The notes: generated by a model from the sequence alone, not told the origin. Counted from the first letter of the stretch, positions 25,325 to 35,533 are shown. The stretch: DNA of 64,000 nucleotides from Lactobacillus bombicola (GCF_900112665.1 NZ_FOMN01000006.1:1-64000); one strand, 5' to 3'. Program-made: numbers and translations.

Positions 25325-26126
25325 GTTACTTACTAAAAAAGACCTAATGAAGACTTTTTGGCGCTCATTTACAATGGAATGGGCATGGAACTATGAGCGG
25401 CAGATGAATTTAGGTTACTCCTATGCCATGGTTCCTGCCTTACGGAAAATCTATGGGAATAATAAGGAAAAATTGCAGGCTGCTTACAAACGCCACCTGG
25501 AATTCTATAATGTCACTCCATGGTTAAGTACTTTTCCATTAGGAATTTCCATTGCAATGGAAGAGCAAAATAAACTTGATCCTGAATTTGACGATGCAGC
25601 AATTAATAACATTAAGGTGGCGCTGATGGGTCCACTAAGTGGTATTGGTGATTCATTTTTTTGGGGTACTTTACGGGTGATTGCAACCGGGATAGGTACT
25701 TCCCTTGCTCTGCAAGGGAATATCTTAGGTCCACTACTATTTTTGCTAATTTTTAATATTCCAGCATTATTGGTGCGCTATTATGGCTTATTTGTTGGTT
25801 ATAATGTTGGTTCATCATTTATCGATAAAATTCAAAAAACAGGATTAATGGATAAGATGACCTATGGAGCATCTGTGTTAGGGTTAGCTGTTGTCGGTGC
25901 AATGGTGGCGACAATGGTGACTTTAAAAATGCCCTTAAAAATTGGTAGCGGGGCGCAAGCAACATCGATTCAAAAAATATGTGATGGGATAGTACCAGGT
26001 ATTTTACCCTTACTGTTCACATTCTTCATTTTTTGGCTTGACCGAAAAGGTTGGAAATCACAGTACATTCTTCTGTTGATTGCCGCAATTGGTATATTTG
26101 GTGCCTGGTCAGGTTTATTAGGATAA
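25305..26126 (+). CDS. PTS EIID, mannose/sorbose family
   Basis: 273 residues, second membrane subunit of mannose-family PTS. Hallmarks: TMEWAWNYERQMNLGYSYAM, FNVTPWLSTF-like (YNVTPWLSTFPLG) and ALMGPLSGIGDSFFWGTLR. ATG at 25305 behind ggagg (25292-25296), overlapping the end of EIIC, consistent with translational coupling. Confidence 0.93.
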   Translation: MKMKNSKLLTKKDLMKTFWRSFTMEWAWNYERQMNLGYSYAMVPALRKIYGNNKEKLQAAYKRHLEFYNVTPWLSTFPLGISIAMEEQNKLDPEFDDAAINNIKVALMGPLSGIGDSFFWGTLRVIATGIGTSLALQGNILGPLLFLLIFNIPALLVRYYGLFVGYNVGSSFIDKIQKTGLMDKMTYGASVLGLAVVGAMVATMVTLKMPLKIGSGAQATSIQKICDGIVPGILPLLFTFFIFWLDRKGWKSQYILLLIAAIGIFGAWSGLLG

Positions 26127-26143
26127 TATTTAAGGAGATATTT

Positions 26144-27214
26144 GTGAAAAGCATTGAAGATTATGTTAATTTAGAACCGCAATATTATCAGTCCGTTCTC
26201 GATAATTATCAAAGTTTGTTTGGGGACAAGTTCACCAAGGACGAGGTAATGAAATTTGATAACGTAGTAATTTATGCAACAGGGTCAAGTTCAAATGCAG
26301 CTTATGGTGCCTTGCCCTTTATGAGTAAAATTTTAAAAATGCCGGTACGAATTGAAGAACCATCAATTTCGGAAAATTATCTGTTGAATGTCAAAAAAAA
26401 TACTTTGTGTTTGGCAATTTCACAAGGTGGTCATAGTTATTCAGTAGTCAAATTAATCGAACGTTTGCAAGAAGCAGGACATAAAGTATATACGCTGACT
26501 AGCGAACTTGATAGTCCGGTTGCCAAGATTAGTAAAAATCTTTTATTAATGGGGATGCCGGTAGAAGAAATGCCATATGTTAGTGCTGGTTATAGTGTGG
26601 AAATTTTAGATTTACTACTAATCACATTAACAATTGCGAGCGTAAAAAATCAAATTACTAGCGTGTGTTATCAAAAATATTTAACCGAACTGACATCAAT
26701 TATGCAGGCAATGCCTTCTGTTATTAAAAGGTCTAGTCAGTGGGTTGATTTGCATTTATCTGAATTTAGTAATGCACAAAGAATAATGTTTATTGGCTAC
26801 GGAGCTGCTTATGGAGTTAGCCGAGAAGGCGAAACGAAAATAACCGAAGCTGTTCGAATCAGTTCTTGGGGTAAAGAACTAGAAGAATATATGCATGGCC
26901 CTTATTTAGGACTAAAACATGATGATTTTGTTATTTGCTTGGAGCCTAATGGAAAATTACAAAAGCGGCAAGAACTATTGCAACAATTTTTAAATAAGCA
27001 TATTGAGCACGTTTACTCAATTTATGCCGGTGTGGCTCAAAATTTAGGTAGTCATGATTTAAGTCTTCAAGTAGAAACAAATGAACTGTTAAGCGCTTTA
27101 TTTATGACTGTTCCGGTTCATTTACTGGCTTATCGTTTGTCGCAAAAAAAGGGAATTGATTTGCAACGTTCAGCTTACCCTGATTTCGATGAAATTACAG
27201 CGTCAAAGATCTAA
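26144..27214 (+). CDS. SIS-domain protein 1, probable sugar-amine deglycase/isomerase (GfrE-like)
   Basis: 356 residues with two SIS domains (about 35-165 and 205-335) as in GlmS isomerase and Amadori deglycases: YATGSSSNAAYGALPFMSK, AISQGGHSYSVVKLI, then ITEAVRISSWGKELEEYMHGP (substrate-site Glu and His). GTG start at 26144 with aaggag upstream; the longer frame overlaps EIID and lacks support. Together with SIS protein 2 and a mannose-type PTS it matches the gfr layout, in which one SIS enzyme splits glucoselysine-6-P and the other fructoselysine-6-P. Exact substrate is inference. Confidence 0.75.
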   Translation: MKSIEDYVNLEPQYYQSVLDNYQSLFGDKFTKDEVMKFDNVVIYATGSSSNAAYGALPFMSKILKMPVRIEEPSISENYLLNVKKNTLCLAISQGGHSYSVVKLIERLQEAGHKVYTLTSELDSPVAKISKNLLLMGMPVEEMPYVSAGYSVEILDLLLITLTIASVKNQITSVCYQKYLTELTSIMQAMPSVIKRSSQWVDLHLSEFSNAQRIMFIGYGAAYGVSREGETKITEAVRISSWGKELEEYMHGPYLGLKHDDFVICLEPNGKLQKRQELLQQFLNKHIEHVYSIYAGVAQNLGSHDLSLQVETNELLSALFMTVPVHLLAYRLSQKKGIDLQRSAYPDFDEITASKI

Positions 27215-27243
27215 TCATAATTTTAAAAAAGAGGAAAATACAA

Positions 27244-28239
27244 ATGCGTAAATTTAATAAGCAAGAATTAATTCAAAGCATGGATGGTGCCCTTAAGCTA
27301 AGAGGCAAGATTAATGAAATAATTGATCCATTATTTAACAAAGGTATTTCTAATATTTGTTGGTTAGGAATTGGTGGCACCTATGCTTCAGGTATGCAAG
27401 CTAACATTCATATGAAAGAAAAGAGTGCCTTGGAAACTTTTTATCAAAATGCAGCAGAATATATTGTAACTGGTAATAAACGAATTACAGATAAAACATT
27501 AGTAATCATTTCATCTGTTACGGGTAATACTAAAGAGATGGTTGAGGCCGTCAAAAAGTTGAATGAAGTAGGTGCAACTATCTTGGGTTTTATGGATGAT
27601 CCGAAAGCAAAGCTTGTCTCTAGTTTGACTTACTGCATCTCTTATCCAGAAAACGAACAACTAAAGTTCTTTATGGTTGGTGATCGCTTAATGTATCTAA
27701 ATGGTGAATTTCCTGATTATGAAGACTTTTATCAAGAAATGGAGCAGTATTTCGCTCAAGACATTGCCGAAGTTAGTGTAAAAGCAGATGCTTTTGCTAA
27801 AGATTTTGCACAAAAGCACCATGATGATGCAATTCATTACTTTGTTGGCGCTGGTAATCAATGGGGGGCAACTTATTCTTATGCAATGTGTTATTGGGAG
27901 GAACAACATTGGTTAAAAACACGCGCAGTTGAAGCAGCAGAATTTTTCCATGGCATGTTTGAAATAATTGATCGTGATACTCCCGTAACCGTATATGTAG
28001 GAGAAGATAGCCAGCGACCTTTAAGTGAGCGGGTAGCCCACTTTTTACCTGAAATTTGTGGTAATTATACGATTATTGATGCCAAAGATTATGACTTACC
28101 AGGTATTTCAGAAAAATATCGTGGAACATTATCACCATTTGTTTTCCACGCAATCAATAACCGGATTGATATTCATATTGAACACTTGAATCGTCATCCG
28201 ATGGATATAAGACGCTATTATCGAGCTTTAGACTATTAA
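27244..28239 (+). CDS. SIS-domain protein 2, probable fructoselysine-6-phosphate deglycase (FrlB/GfrF-like)
   Basis: 331 residues with two SIS domains. The C-terminal half resembles E. coli FrlB as remembered: AAEFFHGMFEIID (FrlB: GEFRHGPLEIV) and the end HPMDIRRYYRALDY (FrlB: HNPDERRYYGGLVEY). FrlB splits fructoselysine-6-phosphate to glucose-6-phosphate and lysine. Also visible: GIGGTYASGMQANIHM and SSVTGNTKEMVEAVKKL (sugar phosphate binding). Lies between SIS protein 1 and EIIA. It could act on a related amino-sugar conjugate. Confidence 0.78.
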   Translation: MRKFNKQELIQSMDGALKLRGKINEIIDPLFNKGISNICWLGIGGTYASGMQANIHMKEKSALETFYQNAAEYIVTGNKRITDKTLVIISSVTGNTKEMVEAVKKLNEVGATILGFMDDPKAKLVSSLTYCISYPENEQLKFFMVGDRLMYLNGEFPDYEDFYQEMEQYFAQDIAEVSVKADAFAKDFAQKHHDDAIHYFVGAGNQWGATYSYAMCYWEEQHWLKTRAVEAAEFFHGMFEIIDRDTPVTVYVGEDSQRPLSERVAHFLPEICGNYTIIDAKDYDLPGISEKYRGTLSPFVFHAINNRIDIHIEHLNRHPMDIRRYYRALDY

Positions 28240-28251
28240 TTGGTGATATTT

Positions 28252-28665
28252 ATGATTGGTGTGATAGTTTGTATGCATGGTAACTCTGCACTAGAACTAG
28301 TGAAAAGTGCGGAAATGATTTGTGGCAAGCAGGAAAATTGCTATACAGTCAATTTTACAATGGGCGAATCATTAGATGAATTAAGCGAACAATTAACTAA
28401 TAAAATAGAGTTATTGTCTCAGCCGTTGATTTGTTTGACGGATTTAAAGGGCGGTACGCCATTTAATACATTAGTTAACCTTAAAAAGCAATATTCAAAT
28501 ATAGAAATTGTAGCGGGCGTTAATATGCCAATGTTGCTAGAACTATTTGTTAGTCGTGAACAAATGGCAATGCCAGAATTACTTGAGACTATTATAGAAG
28601 CGGGGACAGCTGGTGTATACCAATATGTTACTGAAAAAATAGTTGATGAAGATGAAGAATTTTAA
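28252..28665 (+). CDS. PTS EIIA, mannose/sorbose family
   Basis: 137 residues; phosphorylated by HPr on His9 (VCMHGNSA). TDLKGGTPFNTLV and AGVNMPMLLEL are family motifs. The ATG at 28252 is preferred to 28240, with ggtgat upstream. Last gene of the operon, completing an EIIA-B-C-D set. Confidence 0.92.
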   Translation: MIGVIVCMHGNSALELVKSAEMICGKQENCYTVNFTMGESLDELSEQLTNKIELLSQPLICLTDLKGGTPFNTLVNLKKQYSNIEIVAGVNMPMLLELFVSREQMAMPELLETIIEAGTAGVYQYVTEKIVDEDEEF

Positions 28666-28794
28666 GTCATTTTGCTTTTATGAAATATTTATTTACTAAT
28701 ATTATATTTTTATATATTACTAGTAACTGTAGATGCTATAATGTATTGTCTCTAAAGTGCATAGTTATTAAGAATAACTAAAAGGAGTAGTAAT

Positions 28795-29022
28795 ATGTCT
28801 AGGAGTTTTAATTATATTAATGGTTCAAAATTTGAAAGCTTTTTTGGTGTAATATTAATATGTTTAGCAGTATATCAACTATTTAATAGTGTGAAATATA
28901 CTAAGGGGATACTACATAAAGGAACTAACAATGGCTTTTCTTTAGGAGCAATCACGTTTTCATTTTTCTTTAGTCTAATATTATTTGTGATTGGTATTTT
29001 AACGATTATGCAAAAATTTTAA
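28795..29022 (+). CDS. Small two-helix membrane protein, unknown
   Basis: 75 residues with two membrane helices (about 17-32 and 50-71) joined by a basic loop. Good RBS (aaaggag) before the ATG. No family recognised. It sits between two PTS operons with its own upstream gap, so it may be independent. Confidence 0.6.
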   Translation: MSRSFNYINGSKFESFFGVILICLAVYQLFNSVKYTKGILHKGTNNGFSLGAITFSFFFSLILFVIGILTIMQKF

Positions 29023-29097
29023 AGACGATAGTTATGGATGTATTTAAAATTTTTAATGATAATTAAAAATTAATTTAAACATTTTATAGGTCATAAT

Positions 29098-29126
29098 AGT
29101 AAGCGCTACCTAAAAAGTGGTATAAT
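29098..29126 (+). promoter_or_regulatory. cre-like site and extended -10 promoter of cellobiose PTS EIIB-EIIA
   Basis: agtaagcgctacctaa (29098-29113) has the AGCGCT centre of a CcpA operator with imperfect flanks, followed by an extended -10 TGG-TATAAT (29121-29126). CcpA would cover the -35 region. Confidence 0.6.
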
Positions 29127-29168
29127 AAAATAAATTTTATGGATACATTCTAGGAGGAAAATTTTATT

Positions 29169-29504
29169 ATGGCAGAACAAACAATTATGCTAAATTGTAG
29201 TGCAGGTATGAGCACATCATTACTAGTAACAAAAATGCAACAGGCAGCTCAAGAGCAAGGAATCGATGCAAAAATTTTTGCTTGTCCTGCTTCAGAAGCC
29301 TCACAACATATTGGGCAAGAAGAAATTGATTGTGTCCTACTTGGACCACAAGTTAGTTATATGAAAGATGATTTTGTCAATAAAGTAAAAGGCAAAGGAA
29401 AAGATGGTCAAGATATTCCACTTGATGTAATTAATATGCAAGCATACGGCATGATGGATGGTAAAAAAGTATTACAACAAGCAGAAGATTTAATTAACGG
29501 CTAA
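29169..29504 (+). CDS. PTS EIIB, lactose/cellobiose family
   Basis: 111 residues, cytosolic phosphocarrier with phosphocysteine Cys10 in MLNCSAGMSTSLLV, followed by VLLGPQVSYM. RBS aggagg. Followed after 14 nt by EIIA; the matching EIIC lies at 32099 beyond the phospho-beta-glucosidase. Confidence 0.94.
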   Translation: MAEQTIMLNCSAGMSTSLLVTKMQQAAQEQGIDAKIFACPASEASQHIGQEEIDCVLLGPQVSYMKDDFVNKVKGKGKDGQDIPLDVINMQAYGMMDGKKVLQQAEDLING

Positions 29505-29518
29505 AACGGGAGATTAAG

Positions 29519-29866
29519 ATGGCAGAAAATCAGACAGAAGAGCAAACTTTACAGGCTGCGATGGGTCTAATTGCCAATGGTGGTAATGCAAAAAGTTTGG
29601 CTTTTGAGGCGATTCGTCAAGCTAAAAAAGGCGATATTAAAGGAGCGCGAGCTAAGTTAAAAGAAGCTGATGCTTCTTTAAATGAAGCTCATAATTCGCA
29701 AACTGCAATGTTGACCCAAGAAGCTCAAGGAGGGCACACTAATGTAACTCTACTTGTAGTTCATTCACAAGATCATTTGATGAATGCAATTACCTTTAGA
29801 GATTTAGCAGGTGAAATGGTTGATTTGTATGAGAAATTATATGAAGCTAATTCCTTGGCAAAATAA
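29519..29866 (+). CDS. PTS EIIA, lactose/cellobiose family
   Basis: 115 residues, all-helical trimer-forming family. VVHSQDHLMNA holds the phospho-accepting His82 with nearby Asp85/His86. Transfers phosphate from HPr to the EIIB at 29169. Confidence 0.94.
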   Translation: MAENQTEEQTLQAAMGLIANGGNAKSLAFEAIRQAKKGDIKGARAKLKEADASLNEAHNSQTAMLTQEAQGGHTNVTLLVVHSQDHLMNAITFRDLAGEMVDLYEKLYEANSLAK

Positions 29867-29869
29867 ATG

Positions 29870-29913
29870 AATAACAAAAAACGAAGTTCAATTTAACTTC
29901 GTTTTTTGTTATT
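29870..29913. terminator. Bidirectional terminator
   Basis: About 19 bp perfect stem (aataacaaaaaacgaagtt and its complement) between EIIA (+) and bglA (-), with A/T tracts inside the stem. Confidence 0.9.
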
Positions 29914-29925
29914 CATTTATATATT

Positions 29926-31386
<1,461 letters not shown>

Positions 31387-31396
31387 TCATTTATAC

Positions 31397-31410
31397 TGAT
31401 AGCGCTAACA
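31397..31410 (-). promoter_or_regulatory. cre site before the phospho-beta-glucosidase
   Basis: Read on the minus strand, tgttagcgctatca fits TGNNANCGNTNNCA at every position. It lies just downstream of the -10, so CcpA would repress. Confidence 0.8.
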
Positions 31411-31417
31411 GATTTAT

Positions 31418-31445
31418 TTTATAATAAATTGAAGTGTTTTATCAA
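31418..31445 (-). promoter_or_regulatory. Promoter of the phospho-beta-glucosidase
   Basis: On the minus strand TTGATA (31445-31440), 16-nt spacer, TATAAA (31423-31418). Confidence 0.65.
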
Positions 31446-31513
31446 GTTAAATAATAATTGGCTTTTATCAGTATCTAAGGACTATAATAAAATCATAAGA
31501 TGGGGGATTTTTT

Positions 31514-32014
31514 ATGATAAATAAGAAAGAAAATCAAGCAGACTATCAACGTAAAAACCATGAAGACACTATAAAGTATTTATACTTTAGTCGTTATTTA
31601 ATGTTGCGTTATATAGTGGTCATTTTTTTGTTTACTAATCTTTTTTGGTTATTAATTCTAATTCAATATCAAACGTGGCTTGGAGTTGTTATAGCAGGAA
31701 TTATGACTTTAATTGCTACGGCTGCAGCGATTGAACAATTAGCTAAATTACATAATCGAAAATTAGCTGTACCAATAACGCAAGCCTTTTTGTGGCTACA
31801 ATTGTTGGTTAACCTGTTATTGGCGGGGAGTCTTTTTTTACCTATTAGAGTAGACTTATTCCCTTTTATAAACACTAATAATGTTTGTTATTTAATATTA
31901 GCTATCCTTTTTATCGGTGTTATTTTAGCGTATTGGTCAATTAAGCGAATCCACCAGATTACAAATAATCGTGATAGGTACGTTAAGGTTATTGAAACTT
32001 TCAAAAATAATTAA
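31514..32014 (+). CDS. Four-helix membrane protein, unknown
   Basis: 166 residues: charged N-terminus (MINKKENQADYQRKNHED), four hydrophobic segments (about 32-52, 55-75, 86-106, 123-143), basic C-terminus. No family recognised with certainty. It lies within the cellobiose PTS cluster, 66 nt before the cre-controlled promoter of EIIC. Confidence 0.65.
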   Translation: MINKKENQADYQRKNHEDTIKYLYFSRYLMLRYIVVIFLFTNLFWLLILIQYQTWLGVVIAGIMTLIATAAAIEQLAKLHNRKLAVPITQAFLWLQLLVNLLLAGSLFLPIRVDLFPFINTNNVCYLILAILFIGVILAYWSIKRIHQITNNRDRYVKVIETFKNN

Positions 32015-32021
32015 AAAATTC

Positions 32022-32049
32022 TTGCATTAGTTATGAAAACGGTTACAAT
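32022..32049 (+). promoter_or_regulatory. Promoter with perfect cre site before EIIC
   Basis: TTGCAT (32022-32027), 16-nt spacer, TACAAT (32044-32049). The cre atgaaaacggttacaa (32033-32048) matches WTGNNARCGNWWWCAW at all 16 positions and overlaps spacer and -10. Confidence 0.85.
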
Positions 32050-32098
32050 ATTAATTAAGTAGTTTTAAAAAATTACTATTTTGAAGGGAGTTTTAAAA

Positions 32099-33445
32099 AT
32101 GACAGAACCAAGTAAGAAACCGCTTAAGGATCGGATTGCCGCCATAGCGGGTAAATTTGCGGCAACGAGATTTGTACGGGCAATTATGGATGCGGGTTAT
32201 AGTGTGATCTCGTTTTCAATTGTCGGAGCATTTTTCTTGATTTTGACGGTGTTGCCACAGATTATTAATACACCGGGATTTATAAGCTTTTATGCGAATA
32301 CGATTGGCCGTTTTTCTAATTTATACCAATCAGTCTATAACGCAACAATGGGGATTATTGCCCTAGTTTTTTCCGGCACTTTTGCCTATTCTTACACTAA
32401 AATTTATCATGATGAAGAAAAAATTAACTTAGTCCCGATGAATGGGTTAATGATGTTTTTAATGGGCTTCTTTATCACGGTAGCCGAATTGGTCTGGAAG
32501 AATGGCCGAATGGAATTCGTGCAAGTTTTCAGTAAAACCCAAATGGTTGCTGGGGGTTATGAGGCCAATACTTCAGGAATTTATCGAATTGGTGCAGTCG
32601 GGATCTTTATTGGTTTAGTCGTAGCTTGGTTGACTGTCCAAATTTATCGTTATACCATTAAGCATAACTGGCAAATTAAGATGCCAGCATCAGTTCCATC
32701 TGGCGTTTCAAATTCCTTTAGTGCTTTAATTCCTGCTTTTTGTGTCGCAATTATTATTGCTGCAATTAATGCTGGATTTGTTTTAGCTGGAACAGATTTA
32801 TTTAAGATTTTATTTATTCCGTTTTCCTTTATTAGCGACATTGCTGATACTTGGTGGGGCTTTTTAATTATTGTATTTTTAATTCACTTCTTATGGTGGT
32901 TTGGTATCCATGGGACAACAATTATCAGTTCATTTTATGCCCCAATTGTTTTAGCCAATATGTCTGCTAATGTTAAAGGAGCGCATCACTTCTTTGCTGG
33001 TGACCCGACTAACGCCTTTATTACTATTGGTGGCTCAGGTGCGATGTTAGGTGTCGCTATTTGGCTGGTAGTAGGAGCACGTTCAGCTCAATTAAAGGAA
33101 TTGGGAAAGGTTGAAATTGTGCCCGCAATTTTTAATATTAACGAACCATTAATTTTCGGCTTACCGATTGTATATAATATCGATTTAATGATTCCATTTG
33201 TTTGTGCACCACTTGCGTCAGGAATTATTGCTTACTTAGGAATAAGTTCACATTTGGTGCCAAAAATTATTGTGCAACAACCATGGCCGACACCGGTTGG
33301 CTTAGGTGGTTTTATTGCTACTGCTAGTTGGCAAGGAGGGGTTTTGGCGATTGTGTGTGCAATTGTTGCTTTCCTTGTTTGGTATCCATTTATCAAGCAT
33401 TATGACAATGTCTTATTGAAGAAAGAACAAACTGCTACTGACTAA
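32099..33445 (+). CDS. PTS EIIC, lactose/cellobiose family
   Basis: 448 residues, membrane channel subunit of about 10 helices. Motifs HFLWWFGIHGTTIISSF, GGSGAMLGVAIWL, and FNINEPLIFGLPIVYN (the NEP substrate-site motif) place it in the cellobiose/chitobiose IIC group. ATG at 32099 (MTEPSKK) chosen over 32081 because of gaaggga upstream. Works with EIIB/EIIA at 29169-29866 by inference. Confidence 0.93.
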   Translation: MTEPSKKPLKDRIAAIAGKFAATRFVRAIMDAGYSVISFSIVGAFFLILTVLPQIINTPGFISFYANTIGRFSNLYQSVYNATMGIIALVFSGTFAYSYTKIYHDEEKINLVPMNGLMMFLMGFFITVAELVWKNGRMEFVQVFSKTQMVAGGYEANTSGIYRIGAVGIFIGLVVAWLTVQIYRYTIKHNWQIKMPASVPSGVSNSFSALIPAFCVAIIIAAINAGFVLAGTDLFKILFIPFSFISDIADTWWGFLIIVFLIHFLWWFGIHGTTIISSFYAPIVLANMSANVKGAHHFFAGDPTNAFITIGGSGAMLGVAIWLVVGARSAQLKELGKVEIVPAIFNINEPLIFGLPIVYNIDLMIPFVCAPLASGIIAYLGISSHLVPKIIVQQPWPTPVGLGGFIATASWQGGVLAIVCAIVAFLVWYPFIKHYDNVLLKKEQTATD

Positions 33446-33461
33446 CAATAATTAATAATAT

Positions 33462-33496
33462 AAAAAAACTGGCTGCATTTGCAGGCAGTTTTTTAT
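33462..33496 (+). terminator. Terminator after EIIC
   Basis: aaaaaactggctgc attt gcaggcagtttttt hairpin with T-run. Confidence 0.9.
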
Positions 33497-33503
33497 ATTA
33501 TTA

Positions 33504-33533
33504 AAGAAAGCGTTACCAAAAAGGTGCTATAAT
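33504..33533 (+). promoter_or_regulatory. cre-like site and extended -10 before a membrane protein gene
   Basis: aagaaagcgttaccaa (33504-33519) fits 14 of 16 cre positions; TGC-TATAAT (33526-33533 region) is an extended -10. Confidence 0.6.
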
Positions 33534-33566
33534 AGAAAATAGAAATAATGAAAAGAGGTATGACTG

Positions 33567-34031
33567 ATGCTTATTTTTGGTAAAAAATTAAATTTTCGGC
33601 CATTATTAATTGGATTGTTATTTTGCTTGGGAATAGGAATCTTAGCGGCAATAATGCTACAACTAATGAATATTCACCCAATTATTTGGGCTGTTTTAGC
33701 AGGAGTAATAATTTTTTTATTGATTACTCTAGTTTATTACCCGACAGTTTTGCAGGATGAATTTAATTATTTTACTATTTCTAAGCAAGAAATAACATAT
33801 TACAATTATGGTAATCGTTTCAACAAATTTAAATTATTGTTGTTGGGTAAAAATGCTCCTGTAAAGACAATTAAACTGACTGACATTAAATTAGCTCACT
33901 TAGCTGGTAAAAATGAAATCAAAAAAATGGCTTTTACAGTGCCTTTTGATATGTTGCAAGTTTATTTTTCAGGCATTATTTCTATGCTGATGAATCAATT
34001 TGGGCTTGAACTTGTATTAAATAATGGGTAA
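33567..34031 (+). CDS. Two-helix membrane protein with cytosolic domain, unknown
   Basis: 154 residues: two N-terminal membrane helices (about 12-32 and 37-58), then about 95 residues with alternating hydrophobic pattern resembling a small PH-like beta domain (YFTISKQEITYYNYGNRFNKF). No family recognised. The same frame stays open for 30 more codons beyond the TAA, to a TAG at 34122, so the gene may be shortened by a nonsense mutation. Confidence 0.6.
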   Translation: MLIFGKKLNFRPLLIGLLFCLGIGILAAIMLQLMNIHPIIWAVLAGVIIFLLITLVYYPTVLQDEFNYFTISKQEITYYNYGNRFNKFKLLLLGKNAPVKTIKLTDIKLAHLAGKNEIKKMAFTVPFDMLQVYFSGIISMLMNQFGLELVLNNG

Positions 34032-34037
34032 AAAATA

Positions 34038-34124
34038 TACCTGTCACTTGCTCGTGATCATATCTATAATCCTGAAAAAACTTATAATCAAGCTAACACA
34101 GCTATCAATATGATTAAGAGGTAG
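34038..34124 (+). pseudogene. In-frame coding remnant after the stop of 33567-34031
   Basis: The frame continues with protein-like sequence YLSLARDHIYNPEKTYN...MIKR before TAG. It has no start or RBS of its own; likely the lost C-terminus of the preceding gene or a fragment of another. Confidence 0.35.
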
Positions 34125-34156
34125 TAAGTTAAATTTTATAAACTAAATTTTGGTAT

Positions 34157-34179
34157 TGCGACCGCTTTCTTGTTATGAT
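34157..34179 (+). promoter_or_regulatory. cre-like site and extended -10 before dps-like gene
   Basis: tgcgaccgctttct (34157-34170) fits 13 of 14 positions of TGNNANCGNTNNCA; TGT-TATGAT (34171-34179) follows. Confidence 0.5.
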
Positions 34180-34218
34180 GAAGAAGTAAGCAAGGTATCT
34201 GAAATGGAGGAATTCTAA

Positions 34219-34689
34219 ATGAAATACCCAAAGACTAAAGAAGTATTAAATCAATTAGTAGCGGATTTAACGCAAATGCATATGGTCGTTCACCAACATC
34301 ACTGGTATATGAGAGGAAATCGCTTTTTAAAACTACATCCATACTTAGACAAGGTAATGGACGAATTAGCTGATCAGCTTGATCAAGTTTCAGAGCGCTT
34401 AATTACGCTTGATGGCTCTCCCGTCTCAACTTTAAGTGAAATTGCTGAGAAAACAAAAATTGCGGATGAAAAGGGCAATTGGACTGAAACAATTGATGAA
34501 CGTTATGCCAAAATAATTGCTGGTTATAAATACTTAGAAGGGCTTTATGAAGAGGGAATCAGAGTTAGTGATGAAGAAGGCGACTATTCAACTAATGATA
34601 TGCTAACGGGTTTCCATACTGATATAGAGAAACGGATTTGGATGATGGCTAGTGAGATTAATCAAGCTCCTACTATTGATCCAGAATAA
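34219..34689 (+). CDS. dps: Dps-family ferritin-like DNA protection protein
   Basis: 156 residues, four-helix bundle. VVHQHHWYMRGNRFLKLHPYLD carries the ferroxidase His and the typical Dps W; DELADQLDQVSERLITLDGSP gives the Asp/Glu partner residues. Stores iron and protects DNA under oxidative stress or starvation as a dodecamer. RBS ggagga. Monocistronic with terminator at 34704-34733. Confidence 0.93.
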   Translation: MKYPKTKEVLNQLVADLTQMHMVVHQHHWYMRGNRFLKLHPYLDKVMDELADQLDQVSERLITLDGSPVSTLSEIAEKTKIADEKGNWTETIDERYAKIIAGYKYLEGLYEEGIRVSDEEGDYSTNDMLTGFHTDIEKRIWMMASEINQAPTIDPE

Positions 34690-34703
34690 TGAAACTAGCA
34701 AAT

Positions 34704-34733
34704 AAAAAGACAGTCTTTTGGGCTGTCTTTTTT
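34704..34733 (+). terminator. Terminator after dps
   Basis: aaaaagacag tcttttggg ctgtctttttt hairpin. Confidence 0.88.
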
Positions 34734-34815
34734 AGTGCCATGATTATTAAATTTATTTGCTATAATAAAGTTAATTTGCTGGTTATTAAAAATAATTATG
34801 AGAAAGGTGTAGGTA

Positions 34816-35511
34816 ATGGACAAACAGAATCAAGATGAATTAAAAAAAAGAGCAGCGATCAAGGCTGCGAGTTTGGTGCGCTCAGGGATGAAATTAGGGA
34901 TAGGCACGGGCTCAACGGTTGCTTATTTAATCGATGAACTAGGTCGTCGTAAAAAAGAAGAACATTTAGAATTAGCGGCAATTGTTACGACTTCCAGCAG
35001 AAGTAAGAGACAAATGGAGCGGTGGGGCTTTCAAGTTAATGAATTAGCTGAAGTTGATCAACTTGACTTAACGATTGATGGTGCTGACCGTTTTGCTACT
35101 GACTTTTCCGGTATTAAAGGTGGTGGCGGTGCCTTGACTATGGAGAAAAATGTAGCAGTTAATTCTAAAAAAATAATCTGGATTGTTGATGAATCTAAAG
35201 TAGTTGATTATTTGAGTGGTTTTCCTTTACCAGTTGAAGTATTACCCATTTCCTGCGAGCAAAATTTTCGCCGATTTCAAGCGCAAGGGCTCAAGCCTAC
35301 ATGGCGCATGGCTGCTGATGAAAAGCGATTTGTTACTCACTATGGCAATTATATAATTGATTTAAATATTGAACAAATTTTAGTGCCACAAGGATTAGCA
35401 GCTTATCTTGACCATATGGTAGGAGTAGTCGAACATGGCCTTTTTATAAATATGTGTGATGAAGTGATTATTGCTCACACTAACGGTAAAATAGAGCAAC
35501 GTAAAAAATAA
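34816..35511 (+). CDS. rpiA: Ribose-5-phosphate isomerase A
   Basis: 231 residues; interconverts ribose-5-P and ribulose-5-P. GIGTGSTVAYLIDEL phosphate loop, TIDGADRFATDF with catalytic-site Asp, and GGGGALTMEKNVA (Glu base, Lys) are present. Followed after 22 nt by a nucleoside hydrolase and then a GntR regulator, so it is probably an operon copy dedicated to nucleoside-derived pentose. RBS gaaaggtgtagg. Confidence 0.94.
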   Translation: MDKQNQDELKKRAAIKAASLVRSGMKLGIGTGSTVAYLIDELGRRKKEEHLELAAIVTTSSRSKRQMERWGFQVNELAEVDQLDLTIDGADRFATDFSGIKGGGGALTMEKNVAVNSKKIIWIVDESKVVDYLSGFPLPVEVLPISCEQNFRRFQAQGLKPTWRMAADEKRFVTHYGNYIIDLNIEQILVPQGLAAYLDHMVGVVEHGLFINMCDEVIIAHTNGKIEQRKK

Positions 35512-35533
35512 TTTTTGTAAAGAGGGAAAATAT

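Noticed and set aside
26051-26143. Longer start of SIS protein 1 inside the EIID gene
   Set aside because: No RBS and no domain similarity in the extra residues; GTG at 26144 has aaggag.
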